From contig JAKOVF010000138.1 of the NCBI GenBank assembly GCA_029782225.1, positions 1-64,000 of the forward strand: a DNA stretch of 64,000 bases, given 5' to 3'. Source of the stretch: Chloroflexota bacterium (lineage in GTDB: Bacteria > Chloroflexota > Anaerolineae > Anaerolineales > Villigracilaceae). A model generated the notes under the pieces. It ran no database searches. It saw only the letters and a list, made by a program, of their open reading frames with translations, and was not told the DNA's origin. Position numbers and translations under genes: made by a program. Below are positions 17,095-24,998 of this stretch, in pieces (position 1 is the stretch's first letter; each line of letters begins with the position of its first letter).

Positions 17095-18624
17095 TCATCC
17101 AATCATCAACTTCGGACGATATTGCAGCGCCTCTGCCAGATGGACAGACTGGATTTCCTCACACCCTGCCAGGTCTGCAATCGTGCGCGCCAGCTTTAGG
17201 ACACGATGATACGCCCGCGCCGACAAACTGAGCTGTGTCATCGCCGCCCGCATCAGGCTCTGACCTTCATCTTGTAGCTTGCAAAATTGCCTTACCTCTC
17301 CCACTCGCATATCTGCATTGCAAACTACATCTTTTGCCTCCCCATTTGAAAAGCGTTTGTTTTGAATATCCCGCGCCGCCTGGACACGTGCCCGAATCGC
17401 TTCTGATGATTCCCCTAGCCGATCCCCACTGAGTTTTTCGTAATCTACGCGAGGTACTTCGATGTGGATATCGATTCTATCGAGCAGAGGTCCTGAAATT
17501 CGTTTTTGATATTTGGTGACGAGGGCGTGTGCGCAAGTACATGGCTTTTGTGAATCCCCATAAAATCCGCAGGGGCAGGGGTTCATCGCCGCGACCAGCT
17601 GGAAGTTCGCGGAGAATGTCAACGATCCCTTGGCCCGGCTGATGGTGACGACCTTATCTTCCATTGGCTGACGCATCACTTCAAGGACTCGTGTTCCAAA
17701 CTCGGGAAACTCATCCAAAAACAAAACACCTCTGTGAGCCAGCGAGATTTCGCCGGGCTTGGGAATGTTTCCACCACCCACGAGACCAGCATGTGAAATC
17801 GTGTGATGCGGCGCGCGGAAGGGACGATGCCGAATCAATGGCGTCCCGGGGGGAAGTTGATCTGCAACAGAATAGATGCGCGTAACATCCAGAGATTCTT
17901 CGATGCTCATTTCGGGCAGGATGCCGGGCAAGGCGCGTGCCAGTAATGTTTTACCTGCTCCAGGGCTTCCCACCATCAGCACGTTATGTCCGCCTGCGGC
18001 TGCAACTTCTAACGCTCGTTTTACGTGTTCCTGTCCTTTGATCTCGCTGAAATCGGTCGGGACAAAGAACGGCTCGATCGGGTCACTCGAGGGCTGGAAA
18101 GGCTCAATTAAACGGCAGCCAGATAAATGGTCGTAAAGATCCGCAAGCGTTTTGACGGGATACACCTCGAGGCCGGGAATCAAGGCCGCTTCGGGGGCGT
18201 CCACTTCAGGAACGAACATCCGCCTGAAGCCTTTAGCACGCGCAGTCGCGGCCATTGGCAAAACGCCGCGTGTGTGACGCACGACCCCATCGAGGGAGAG
18301 TTCACCAACCACTAGGGTATTCTCCACAGCCTCCTGGGGAAGCGAGCCAGAAAGAATGATCACGCCCAGCGCAATGGGAAGGTCATAGGCCGGGCCTTCT
18401 TTGCGGACCGCGGCGGGCGCCAGATTGACAACGATGCGGTGACGGGGAAAATGCAGACCGGCGTTCTTGACCGCAGTCTGGACACGTTCACGGCTTTCCT
18501 GCACTGCGGCGTCGGGCAGACCCACAATGATGACGGCGGGCAGGCCATTGCTGAAATCCACTTCCACTTCAACGATGACACCTTCGAGGCCAATGACTGC
18601 ACATGAATACACCCTGGCAAGCAT
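17095..18624 (-). CDS. comM: YifB/ComM-family Mg-chelatase-like AAA+ ATPase
   Basis: A 509-residue AAA+ protein. The N-terminal third is the ChlI/Lon-like domain (MLARVYSCAVIGLEG, VEVDFSNGLPAVIIVGLPDAAV). The AAA+ module follows with Walker A GSPGAGKT at 219-226, RAPHHTISHAGLVGGG, Walker B VLFLDEFPEF, and a CPCGFYGD zinc-finger-like cysteine cluster; the C-terminal Mg_chelatase_C domain ends YRPKLMIG. In naturally competent bacteria ComM is a hexameric helicase that extends branch migration during DNA uptake; elsewhere its role is unknown. It stands alone here, convergent with the giant regulator. Length and motifs are complete. Confidence 0.93.
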   Translation of the reverse strand: MLARVYSCAVIGLEGVIVEVEVDFSNGLPAVIIVGLPDAAVQESRERVQTAVKNAGLHFPRHRIVVNLAPAAVRKEGPAYDLPIALGVIILSGSLPQEAVENTLVVGELSLDGVVRHTRGVLPMAATARAKGFRRMFVPEVDAPEAALIPGLEVYPVKTLADLYDHLSGCRLIEPFQPSSDPIEPFFVPTDFSEIKGQEHVKRALEVAAAGGHNVLMVGSPGAGKTLLARALPGILPEMSIEESLDVTRIYSVADQLPPGTPLIRHRPFRAPHHTISHAGLVGGGNIPKPGEISLAHRGVLFLDEFPEFGTRVLEVMRQPMEDKVVTISRAKGSLTFSANFQLVAAMNPCPCGFYGDSQKPCTCAHALVTKYQKRISGPLLDRIDIHIEVPRVDYEKLSGDRLGESSEAIRARVQAARDIQNKRFSNGEAKDVVCNADMRVGEVRQFCKLQDEGQSLMRAAMTQLSLSARAYHRVLKLARTIADLAGCEEIQSVHLAEALQYRPKLMIG

Positions 18625-18713
18625 GGTGAAAGTTTAGATGAAGTTTTCGGTAAAGTCAATCGACATTTCTGAGAAGATTCCTGCGGTCCAGGTTGCTTCA
18701 TGGGAATAAGGAA

Positions 18714-18738
18714 GGCCGCCGCGAGATACGCGGCGGCC
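18714..18738 (-). terminator. Probable terminator hairpin behind the nuclease gene
   Basis: GGCCGCCGCG (18714-18723) pairs with CGCGGCGGCC (18729-18738) around a five-base loop, a 10-bp perfect stem. It lies 60 bases past the end of the nuclease gene in its direction of transcription. A T-run is weak, so efficiency is uncertain. Confidence 0.5.
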
Positions 18739-18799
18739 CGTGTTTCATGCTGCACTCTGTCGTCACATGGGAGAACCATCATCCCACGCAGCGATCAGG

Positions 18800-21700
18800 T
18801 TACGTTCCATCGCTCGTATCACCTTCCCCAGCGTTAAAGTCAGTATTCGTATCGCTGCCGTTACCGCCGCTGAAGGAGTCGGCACCTGTACCGCCGGTCA
18901 ACCTGTCATTCCCACTGTTACCGATCAGCGAATCGTTTCCACTACCGCCGGTCAACGCGTCATCGCCATTACTGCCCTGGAGCTTATCGATGCCTGCACC
19001 GCCATCCAGCGAGTCGTTGCCGTTGGCACCGTCCAGAATATCATCCCCAATATTGCCGATGAGCGTGTCATTGCCATTGCCGCCGTTGATCGTATCGTTT
19101 CCAGCACCGCCACAGATGACATCATTCCCATTCCCGCCATTGACAATATCGTTGCCGCCGAGAGCCACAATGACATCATTGCCATTCGTGCCATTGATCG
19201 TATCGTCGCCGGCGGTGCCAATGATCGTCGCGGGGAGACCGTTGCAGGTCGCCTTGAGATTCACGCCAGCAAAGCTGGGGTCATGGTCGCTGGTCCCACG
19301 CGCCACATCGCCCGGATAATCCGCCGGGAAATCGCTATTGATGTGCACAATATGATATTGCTGGAGGTCAGCAAGCATCGGCTGGTTGATGAACATCTGG
19401 TCAAGATCCTGTGCCATGCCCACAAAAACATAACTATAGGCGGCTTCAGGCGTCTGAGCCAGCTCCACTTCCCACAGGTTCTTCAAGCCCAGGGACGGAT
19501 CGTAGAGCGCTCCGAGCTGATCGCTCGAACCGGGCTGGCCAATCGGTGCAAACGGGTCGTCGGGACGTGGGTAAACATTCAGGTCGCCGCCCACGACAAT
19601 CCGCGCTTCCGGATTCGCTGCCTCAATGTAAGCCACGAGCGCCGCATTGTAATTCGCCTGCTCTGTGCGATGGGCAACACAAGTATCCGGCCCGCTCTTG
19701 AAGTGGTTGTCAATTACATATACATCATGATAGAAGCCCTGGCCCACGGCTGTGGTGAAGATGCGGAAGAGTCCGACAGCCGGAGCGCGCGGGAACACCC
19801 AGCTGGTCTCACAGGCGCCTGCACCGGTGTAGACCGCGTTCAGGGTCTTCGGGTTGGAGACGTCGCTATCGTACGGAACCGGTGTATAGCTTCCAATGAC
19901 CGGATTCGTTCCCAGAACCGGATCGCCAGCCGGAGAAACAAGCTGGACGCGATCGGTGCGATACAGGAATGCCGGCAGGATGCCGCGCAGATCCGAGCTA
20001 TCGCGGTCAAAGGCAGCCACATAGTCGGGTCCGCCGAGGGAGGCAATCTTAAGCGCCAGATCCTGCAGGGTATCCGGCTGGCCATCGGCGTTGTCGGTGG
20101 TGCCACAGCTTAGCGCGCCGCCCGATACGCTGCAGAAATCCTCATTCTCGACCTCCTGCATCATCAGGATGTCGGGGCTGTGCAGATCGTTGATGATCTG
20201 GGTCGCGATGTCTGTCAGGCGAGCCTGATAAACGGTGTCATTCGCCGGGACATAATCGTAGGGCGGCCGGATCGGAGCCAGGAAAGGCGGTGTCTGCGGA
20301 CATCCAGCTGCATCACTGGCAAAGTCGCACCCCGAGAAGGGATTGTTACGAAAATCGTAGAGGTTCTCGAGGTTGTAGTCGACGATGCTGTATGCCTCAT
20401 TGCGGTCGATTTCCTGAGGCGGATTATTCTGGGAAGGATCAACGCCCTCAGCAAAAGTAGGCTGTTCGCTGATCTCGATGCGGTATTTGCTGAAGGTGAA
20501 GTTGAGACCGCCGGAAGGCGCATTGGTGAGAGTATCGAAGGTGCGCGCCGGATCGATCAGTGTTTGGGCATCCCCTGCGGCTTGCTTGATCCCCAGGCTG
20601 CCGATCAGGATGCGGTATCCATTGCCATCCCAGTTGTTGGGATCGTAGTTGTCATCCAGCGGATGCGCGTCGCGGAAGGCGCGACGGGTGTAGGGATCGG
20701 TGCGCTGTGCGATCGTGCTATCAGGTCGCGCCAGCCAGATCTCGGCATCCGCCGGGTTGAAGACATTGCGTCCTCCGAGGACAATGCTGTCTTGTGGGAC
20801 CTGGATGCGCATGCTCTGCAGTCGTTCCCAGTAGCGGTTCGCGTCCGCCAGGCTGACAGGCGGGTTTGCCGCCACAGGAGCAACTTCGGCATCGATATCC
20901 ACGCCGCTGCGCACAAGCTTGACGAGGGATACGGAGTTCAACTCGGTCATGTTGAAGAATTCGCTTACCTTACCGGAGACAACCACTTCATCTCCAACGG
21001 TGGGTGCGTAGCCTCCGATCAGGGTCGTGAAGTTACCCATGAAGACAAAGAGTCCATCGGATGTGTTCGGATCGCCATCCGCGGTGGCAGCGGTGTTCTG
21101 AAGGAAGAAACCTTTGTTGGTGTTCGTACCGGCCGTCGCCTGCAGGGTCTTTTCGTAAATCACACCCTGTACGATCACGGTCTGGCCGGTGCCGTTGCCG
21201 CTTGGCGGCGCGTACGGCGACCGGTGTGTCGTTCCGTTATCCGTATCCAGGACCGGACCGTTGACCGTACCGATCGGGAGGATCACGCTGACCGTCAGCC
21301 CAATCGTCGTGCTGCCTGTGCGTGCCTGGGCGTCGGTGATCGTGCATGCCAGGCTCTTGGCTCCGCCTGTTGTGCCATTGGCAACCGCAGTAGAATACGA
21401 GAAGGTATTGTCCCCGGAGGTCACATCACCATTTGAGCCGTCATCGAAGAAAGCCTGACTGGCTGATCCGCCAATCGCACTCAGATCGCAGGAAACTGCC
21501 AGTCCTGTGCTCGCCGGATTGGCTCCCGGAGTCACTGCCACGGTCAACAACGTTGGATCACCAGCCAAGACCGTACTTGGGGTCGCCGCGCCGGTACCGG
21601 AGGGGTCGGTTGGTAACGCACTGACTTTAGGCGTCAGCGAAAAATCGTCGACCGCAAGACCATCATCCGCACCACTGGCATTTGTATCCATCCAACGGAT

Positions 21701-22342
21701 CCAAAAAGTCGCCCCATCTGCAATGCTTAGGTCAGCAATTGACGCTGAAATGGCTGTACGATCACCCGCCGCGTTGCCATTCTTAGCACCAGTTGTAACC
21801 GTATCGGGAGTGACAAAGTTAAGTGATGCAACTCCTGTCCATGTGCCAGAGGTCAGATCAGTCGCATTGGTGCTGTACTCGAAATTGATCTGATCGGTAC
21901 GTGCACCTGTGCCTAATCGCCATTCTTCGCCGTTATAGGCAATATCCAACAAATTGATGGTCGAGCCTGTATTATTATTAAAACTGGCGCCGAAAACAGG
22001 AATAAGTGTACCGCTTTGTAGTCCACCCAGGGCACGCTCGGTGCTACCTGCCGCGCCATAACTGTACGTGTCGCCAGTGTTACTCCCACCAGTATCAACC
22101 GCGTATTGCTCATTATCCCTAGCGCCTCCTCCTGATTCGGTCATAAACCAGCCGGTGAGAGTGAGGTTATTCGTTGTTGAACCTGCAACATTCGAAAGCG
22201 TATCGAAATCCTGGGTATATGCGCTGCCAAGAGTTGTGAGGCTAATGGAACCTGCCGCCTGTGCCCTCTGCATTGGCAGCGCTGCCAACACCAAAGCCAG
22301 TATAGCAATCAGGGAAAACATCTTGAACGAACTTTTCTTCAT
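18800..22342 (-). CDS. Secreted ExeM/NucH-like nuclease with RTX repeats
   Basis: A 1180-residue exported protein. Residues 1-29 are a Sec signal peptide ending AQA. An unassigned all-beta region follows (about 30-235), then a segment of about 100 residues with Ig-like character (PSTVLAGDPTLLTVAVTP). An OB-fold-like region of the ExeM/YhcR type spans about 350-480 (QTVIVQGVIYEKTLQA, VGDEVVVSGKVSEFF). The endonuclease/exonuclease/phosphatase domain runs from about 650 to 1030: YSIVDYNLENLYDF, ILMMQEVENEDFC (catalytic Glu region), VVGGDLNVYPRPDD and GTSDHDPSF (catalytic Asp-His). Residues 1042-1161 are calcium-binding RTX nonapeptides. It should degrade extracellular DNA, for phosphate, nitrogen or biofilm remodelling. 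No LPXTG-type anchor or final transmembrane helix is seen. Confidence 0.88.
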   Translation of the reverse strand: MKKSSFKMFSLIAILALVLAALPMQRAQAAGSISLTTLGSAYTQDFDTLSNVAGSTTNNLTLTGWFMTESGGGARDNEQYAVDTGGSNTGDTYSYGAAGSTERALGGLQSGTLIPVFGASFNNNTGSTINLLDIAYNGEEWRLGTGARTDQINFEYSTNATDLTSGTWTGVASLNFVTPDTVTTGAKNGNAAGDRTAISASIADLSIADGATFWIRWMDTNASGADDGLAVDDFSLTPKVSALPTDPSGTGAATPSTVLAGDPTLLTVAVTPGANPASTGLAVSCDLSAIGGSASQAFFDDGSNGDVTSGDNTFSYSTAVANGTTGGAKSLACTITDAQARTGSTTIGLTVSVILPIGTVNGPVLDTDNGTTHRSPYAPPSGNGTGQTVIVQGVIYEKTLQATAGTNTNKGFFLQNTAATADGDPNTSDGLFVFMGNFTTLIGGYAPTVGDEVVVSGKVSEFFNMTELNSVSLVKLVRSGVDIDAEVAPVAANPPVSLADANRYWERLQSMRIQVPQDSIVLGGRNVFNPADAEIWLARPDSTIAQRTDPYTRRAFRDAHPLDDNYDPNNWDGNGYRILIGSLGIKQAAGDAQTLIDPARTFDTLTNAPSGGLNFTFSKYRIEISEQPTFAEGVDPSQNNPPQEIDRNEAYSIVDYNLENLYDFRNNPFSGCDFASDAAGCPQTPPFLAPIRPPYDYVPANDTVYQARLTDIATQIINDLHSPDILMMQEVENEDFCSVSGGALSCGTTDNADGQPDTLQDLALKIASLGGPDYVAAFDRDSSDLRGILPAFLYRTDRVQLVSPAGDPVLGTNPVIGSYTPVPYDSDVSNPKTLNAVYTGAGACETSWVFPRAPAVGLFRIFTTAVGQGFYHDVYVIDNHFKSGPDTCVAHRTEQANYNAALVAYIEAANPEARIVVGGDLNVYPRPDDPFAPIGQPGSSDQLGALYDPSLGLKNLWEVELAQTPEAAYSYVFVGMAQDLDQMFINQPMLADLQQYHIVHINSDFPADYPGDVARGTSDHDPSFAGVNLKATCNGLPATIIGTAGDDTINGTNGNDVIVALGGNDIVNGGNGNDVICGGAGNDTINGGNGNDTLIGNIGDDILDGANGNDSLDGGAGIDKLQGSNGDDALTGGSGNDSLIGNSGNDRLTGGTGADSFSGGNGSDTNTDFNAGEGDTSDGT
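18860..19219 (-). repeat. RTX calcium-binding nonapeptide repeats in the nuclease
   Basis: About thirteen copies of GG(N/S/A)G(N/D)D(x)(I/L)x, for example GGNGNDVIC, GGAGNDTIN and GGSGNDSLI, encoded as repetitive DNA. In RTX proteins these bind Ca2+ and fold into a parallel beta roll once outside the cell. The repetitive coding gives long antisense frames on the plus strand that are not genes. Confidence 0.9.
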
Positions 22343-22375
22343 GCCATTCTCCTGTTCTGAATTGATTTTAGTGAA

Positions 22376-22497
22376 AATGAGCCGGTACTTGCTTCGGCCT
22401 GGATCAACTGAAGTTCAATTTGCGAAGGCGATGCACCTCCTGAACGCTTACAGATTACCCAGCACGGCTTGCATAACCTCCCCCGGTTCCGCTCATT
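22376..22497 (-). other. Possible structured leader of the nuclease mRNA
   Basis: On the minus strand a 122-base stretch upstream of the nuclease start is closed by AATGAGC (22497-22491) and GCTCATT (22382-22376), a 7-bp perfect pairing, and contains further G-rich and C-rich segments that can pair. It matches no riboswitch consensus I recognise. It may be a regulatory leader or chance. Confidence 0.25.
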
Positions 22498-22571
22498 GTA
22501 TGTGAGACCTTTCAAAAACGCAAGAAAATAACGTAGCAAATCTATCCTATTTTGAATTTATGGCCTCCTGC

Positions 22572-22577
22572 TATAAT
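22572..22577 (+). promoter_or_regulatory. -10 box seven bases before a start codon
   Basis: TATAAT, followed by a seven-base gap and the ATG at 22585; transcription would start at the ATG. A weak TTGAAT at 22552-22557 is only 14 bases upstream. Confidence 0.5.
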
Positions 22578-22584
22578 CCGCCGC

Positions 22585-23406
22585 ATGTCATCGGAGACTC
22601 GGCCGCGTTTTTGGACCCGCGATAGCAGTATCCTGCTTGGGGGATTCTTCCTCACGATATTCCTGATCGTGTACATCTGGTGGCCTCTGGCAGAGGAAGT
22701 CCTTGCTTACATAGACTGGCACGGACCGTGGTGGCTTTACATGGACTGGCTCCTGCTCGGCATTTTTGGATTTATGTCCATCACCATTATTGCCCGCGCC
22801 AATCTCAAGGCGGATTTGCTGATCATCTTTGTTGGAGTCTGTGGTGGACTGGCAATCGAATCGTGGGGCACACAGACGAATCTCTGGCATTACTACACGG
22901 CTGAACGCCCGCCCCTGTGGATCATCCCCGCCTGGCCGATCGCGAGTCTTTCGATTGACAGGATCACAAGATTTCTGAACTGGCTCACCCATAAAGCGGG
23001 TCACAGCAAGACTACTGTTCTCCAATCTCTATTCTCTGCTTTCTACTGGATCACTTTCGCCTCTTTCCTGACCCTGATGCTGGTCTTCGTTGCCCCGACA
23101 TCTGACAAGTCCTATACATGGCTCTCACTGGCGTTATGCATTTTCCTCATCCTCACGCCAACGGATTATCGCTATGCGTTCCTCACTTTCCTCGCGGGCA
23201 CGGGACTGGGATACTTCCTCGAGTTGTGGGGCACCACGCGGGAATGCTGGACCTATTACACCTATCAAACCCCGCCACTGTTTGCCGTCCTTGCGCATGG
23301 CATGGCCGCGGTCGCGTTTTGGCGGGCGGGATTAATACTGAAAACAATTTGGGGGAGATTTGGCTTCTCGAAGCCTCGGCAGGCTGAGGCGATAGAAGAA
23401 GCGTAG
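22585..23406 (+). CDS. Membrane protein with internal duplication, function unknown
   Basis: A 273-residue protein with about seven hydrophobic helices. I do not recognise a named family. Two copies of a motif are plain: E92-SWGT, then W-x-Y-Y-T and PPLW (residues 92-112), and E213-LWGT, W-x-Y-Y-T and PPLF (213-233), each following a hydrophobic helix that ends in a glycine-rich turn. The protein therefore arose by duplication of a unit of about 120 residues. The start at 22585 is chosen because a -10 box lies seven bases before it; a TTG-type start upstream at 22552 would overlap the promoter. It stands alone between the divergent nuclease gene and the first TetR gene. Confidence 0.75.
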   Translation: MSSETRPRFWTRDSSILLGGFFLTIFLIVYIWWPLAEEVLAYIDWHGPWWLYMDWLLLGIFGFMSITIIARANLKADLLIIFVGVCGGLAIESWGTQTNLWHYYTAERPPLWIIPAWPIASLSIDRITRFLNWLTHKAGHSKTTVLQSLFSAFYWITFASFLTLMLVFVAPTSDKSYTWLSLALCIFLILTPTDYRYAFLTFLAGTGLGYFLELWGTTRECWTYYTYQTPPLFAVLAHGMAAVAFWRAGLILKTIWGRFGFSKPRQAEAIEEA

Positions 23407-23459
23407 CTCGTCCCGCCTGTTTCCTCGTAATTGTCTTACGCCCTTCATTAATTTCAGCC

Positions 23460-23522
23460 TTGACGAGAACAAAGTAAAGCTTATAATAGCTCCAATAATA
23501 GACCGACGGTCGGTTTATTATT
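23460..23522 (+). promoter_or_regulatory. Promoter and palindromic operator of the first tetR gene
   Basis: TTGACG (23460-23465) and TATAAT (23482-23487) are spaced by 16 bases. Starting at the expected +1 is a 29-base nearly perfect palindrome, 23494-23522, with core GACCGACGGTCGGT and arms AATAATA/TTATTATT. Binding there would block transcription, so the regulator probably represses itself. Confidence 0.85.
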
Positions 23523-23533
23523 AAGCAGGAGTT

Positions 23534-24247
23534 ATGGCTCGAATTGTAAAAAAAGAAGAACATACAGCCAAACGCAATGAAATCCTTGATGTGGCGCTCC
23601 AGCTTGTCTACTCCAAGGGGTACGACAAAATGACCATCCAGGATATCCTGGACCAGCTCGAGATGTCCAAAGGCGCCTTTTATCACTACTTCGATTCAAA
23701 AGCCGATGTGCTGGAGGCGCTCGTCGAGCGTATGGTGGCAGAGCAGGTGGAGTCCCACTTCCTCCCTATTGTACAAAATCCGCAACTGACTGCCATCGAA
23801 AAGCTCAGGCGTTATTTCGATACGGCTGTCCAGTGGAAAACTTCCAACAAGGCCTTGATCATGGAGCTGACAAGAGTCTGGTATTCCGATGAGAACGCTC
23901 TTGCGCGCCAAAAGATCTTTGCGAAGATGGTCACGCATGTCACACCGCTGTTCGTCGAGATCATCAGCCAGGGAGTCCGGGAAGGCACGTTCTCAACACC
24001 TTACCCTGAATTTGCCAGCCAGATCAACCTCAGCCTGATCCAGGCACTGGGTGACACCTTTGCCAGGATGCTTCTTTCAGAAGAAGCGAAGAGCAGCAAT
24101 ACCCTGCAGGAAGCCGAAAGCCTCATCGCTGCTTACAACGATGCATTGGAGCGACTCCTGGGCGCTCCTAAGGGTTCTATCCACCTGATGGATACGGAAA
24201 CGCTAAAAGAGTGGTTTCCACAAGAGGCAGCCACCGCCCAATTGTGA
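23534..24247 (+). CDS. TetR-family transcriptional regulator, first of two
   Basis: A 237-residue repressor. The N-terminal HTH is typical: RNEILDVALQLVYSKGYDKMTIQDILDQLEMSKGAFYHYFDSK, residues about 15-57, with the FYHYF recognition-helix end. The C-terminal ligand-binding part is helical and not assignable to a ligand class. It precedes a second TetR gene and an ABC exporter on the same strand; the pattern suggests control of the exporter by a hydrophobic compound. Confidence 0.92.
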   Translation: MARIVKKEEHTAKRNEILDVALQLVYSKGYDKMTIQDILDQLEMSKGAFYHYFDSKADVLEALVERMVAEQVESHFLPIVQNPQLTAIEKLRRYFDTAVQWKTSNKALIMELTRVWYSDENALARQKIFAKMVTHVTPLFVEIISQGVREGTFSTPYPEFASQINLSLIQALGDTFARMLLSEEAKSSNTLQEAESLIAAYNDALERLLGAPKGSIHLMDTETLKEWFPQEAATAQL

Positions 24248-24258
24248 CATTCATCATA

Positions 24259-24320
24259 TTGACGTGGACCAAAATAGTCCTATAATGTGACCCTGTGGTC
24301 ATATGACCAGGAAGTCACAT
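24259..24320 (+). promoter_or_regulatory. Promoter and nested palindromic operator of the second tetR gene
   Basis: TTGACG (24259-24264) and TATAAT (24281-24286) are spaced by 16 bases, the same as at the first tetR gene. From 24285 to 24320 runs a 36-base symmetric element: outer ATGTGAC/GTCACAT arms and an inner perfect GGTCATATGACC, with five-base spacers. It covers the start site and ends three bases before the ATG at 24323. Confidence 0.85.
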
Positions 24321-24322
24321 CT

Positions 24323-24985
24323 ATGCCCAAACAGACATTTTTCAACCTCCCCGAAGAAAAACGCGAAACGATCATGACCGCCGCCGTGGAAGAATTTGCG
24401 GAATATGGTCTGGAGAATGCTTCGACAAATCGAATCGTAAAAAACAGCGGCATTGCCAAAGGTAGCTTTTACCAGTACTTCGAAGACAAGCAGGATGTCT
24501 TCATGCATCTGCTCGATGTAGTCGAGCAGAAGGAACTGGAATTCTTCAAGAATGTGCATCCACCGAACAATAACATGGACACCTTCGAATACTACCGCTG
24601 GATGGTGAAAACAGGCATGGAATTTGGCCTCGCTCACCCACGAGAGATCCAGGCTGCCTGGCGCGTATTGCTTGGCGAAGGTCTGTATTATGGAAAGAAT
24701 CTTGCCAAGTATCGCCAGAAAACCACGCAGGCACTGACGATAATGATCAAGCAGGCTATGGAACGCGGCGAAGTGGACCCAAGTGTGGATGTGGAACTCG
24801 CCGTCATGATCATGGAAACATGGAGCAACGCCATCACCACGTATGTCCTGACGGAAGGCATCAAACAGAAGAACATCCTCAAGTGGATGCGCTCTCCAAA
24901 GACACAGGAAACGATCGATAAACTGTTATATGTAATGGAATACGGTTTGCGTAAAACAGAATCTGAATTTAAAACTAGCACTTAG
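24323..24985 (+). CDS. TetR-family transcriptional regulator, second of two
   Basis: A 220-residue repressor with HTH residues about 10-50 (IMTAAVEEFAEYGLENAST, IVKNSGIAKGSFYQYFEDK). The ATG at 24323 is preferred because the operator and -10 box lie in the extra upstream codons of the longer frame from 24287. The C-terminal helical domain is unlike that of the first TetR. Its stop is 13 bases before the first exporter permease gene, so it heads the exporter operon and likely represses it. Confidence 0.92.
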   Translation: MPKQTFFNLPEEKRETIMTAAVEEFAEYGLENASTNRIVKNSGIAKGSFYQYFEDKQDVFMHLLDVVEQKELEFFKNVHPPNNNMDTFEYYRWMVKTGMEFGLAHPREIQAAWRVLLGEGLYYGKNLAKYRQKTTQALTIMIKQAMERGEVDPSVDVELAVMIMETWSNAITTYVLTEGIKQKNILKWMRSPKTQETIDKLLYVMEYGLRKTESEFKTST

Positions 24986-24998
24986 AAAGGATTAACTC

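Noticed and set aside
18860-19219. Tandem DNA repeats as a CRISPR array or satellite
   Set aside because: They are in-frame RTX codons within a complete gene.
18740-21436. Long plus-strand frames (18740-20113 and 20180-21436) opposite the nuclease gene
   Set aside because: They are antisense shadows of the repetitive, GC-rich nuclease gene: no ribosome site, no family resemblance, and Ile/Val/Ala-rich composition produced by the RTX codons read backwards.
22376-22497. Known riboswitch (c-di-GMP, c-di-AMP, cobalamin) before the nuclease gene
   Set aside because: Compared by eye with the conserved cores; none of the key strings occurs in the right order, so only an unspecified structured leader is reported.
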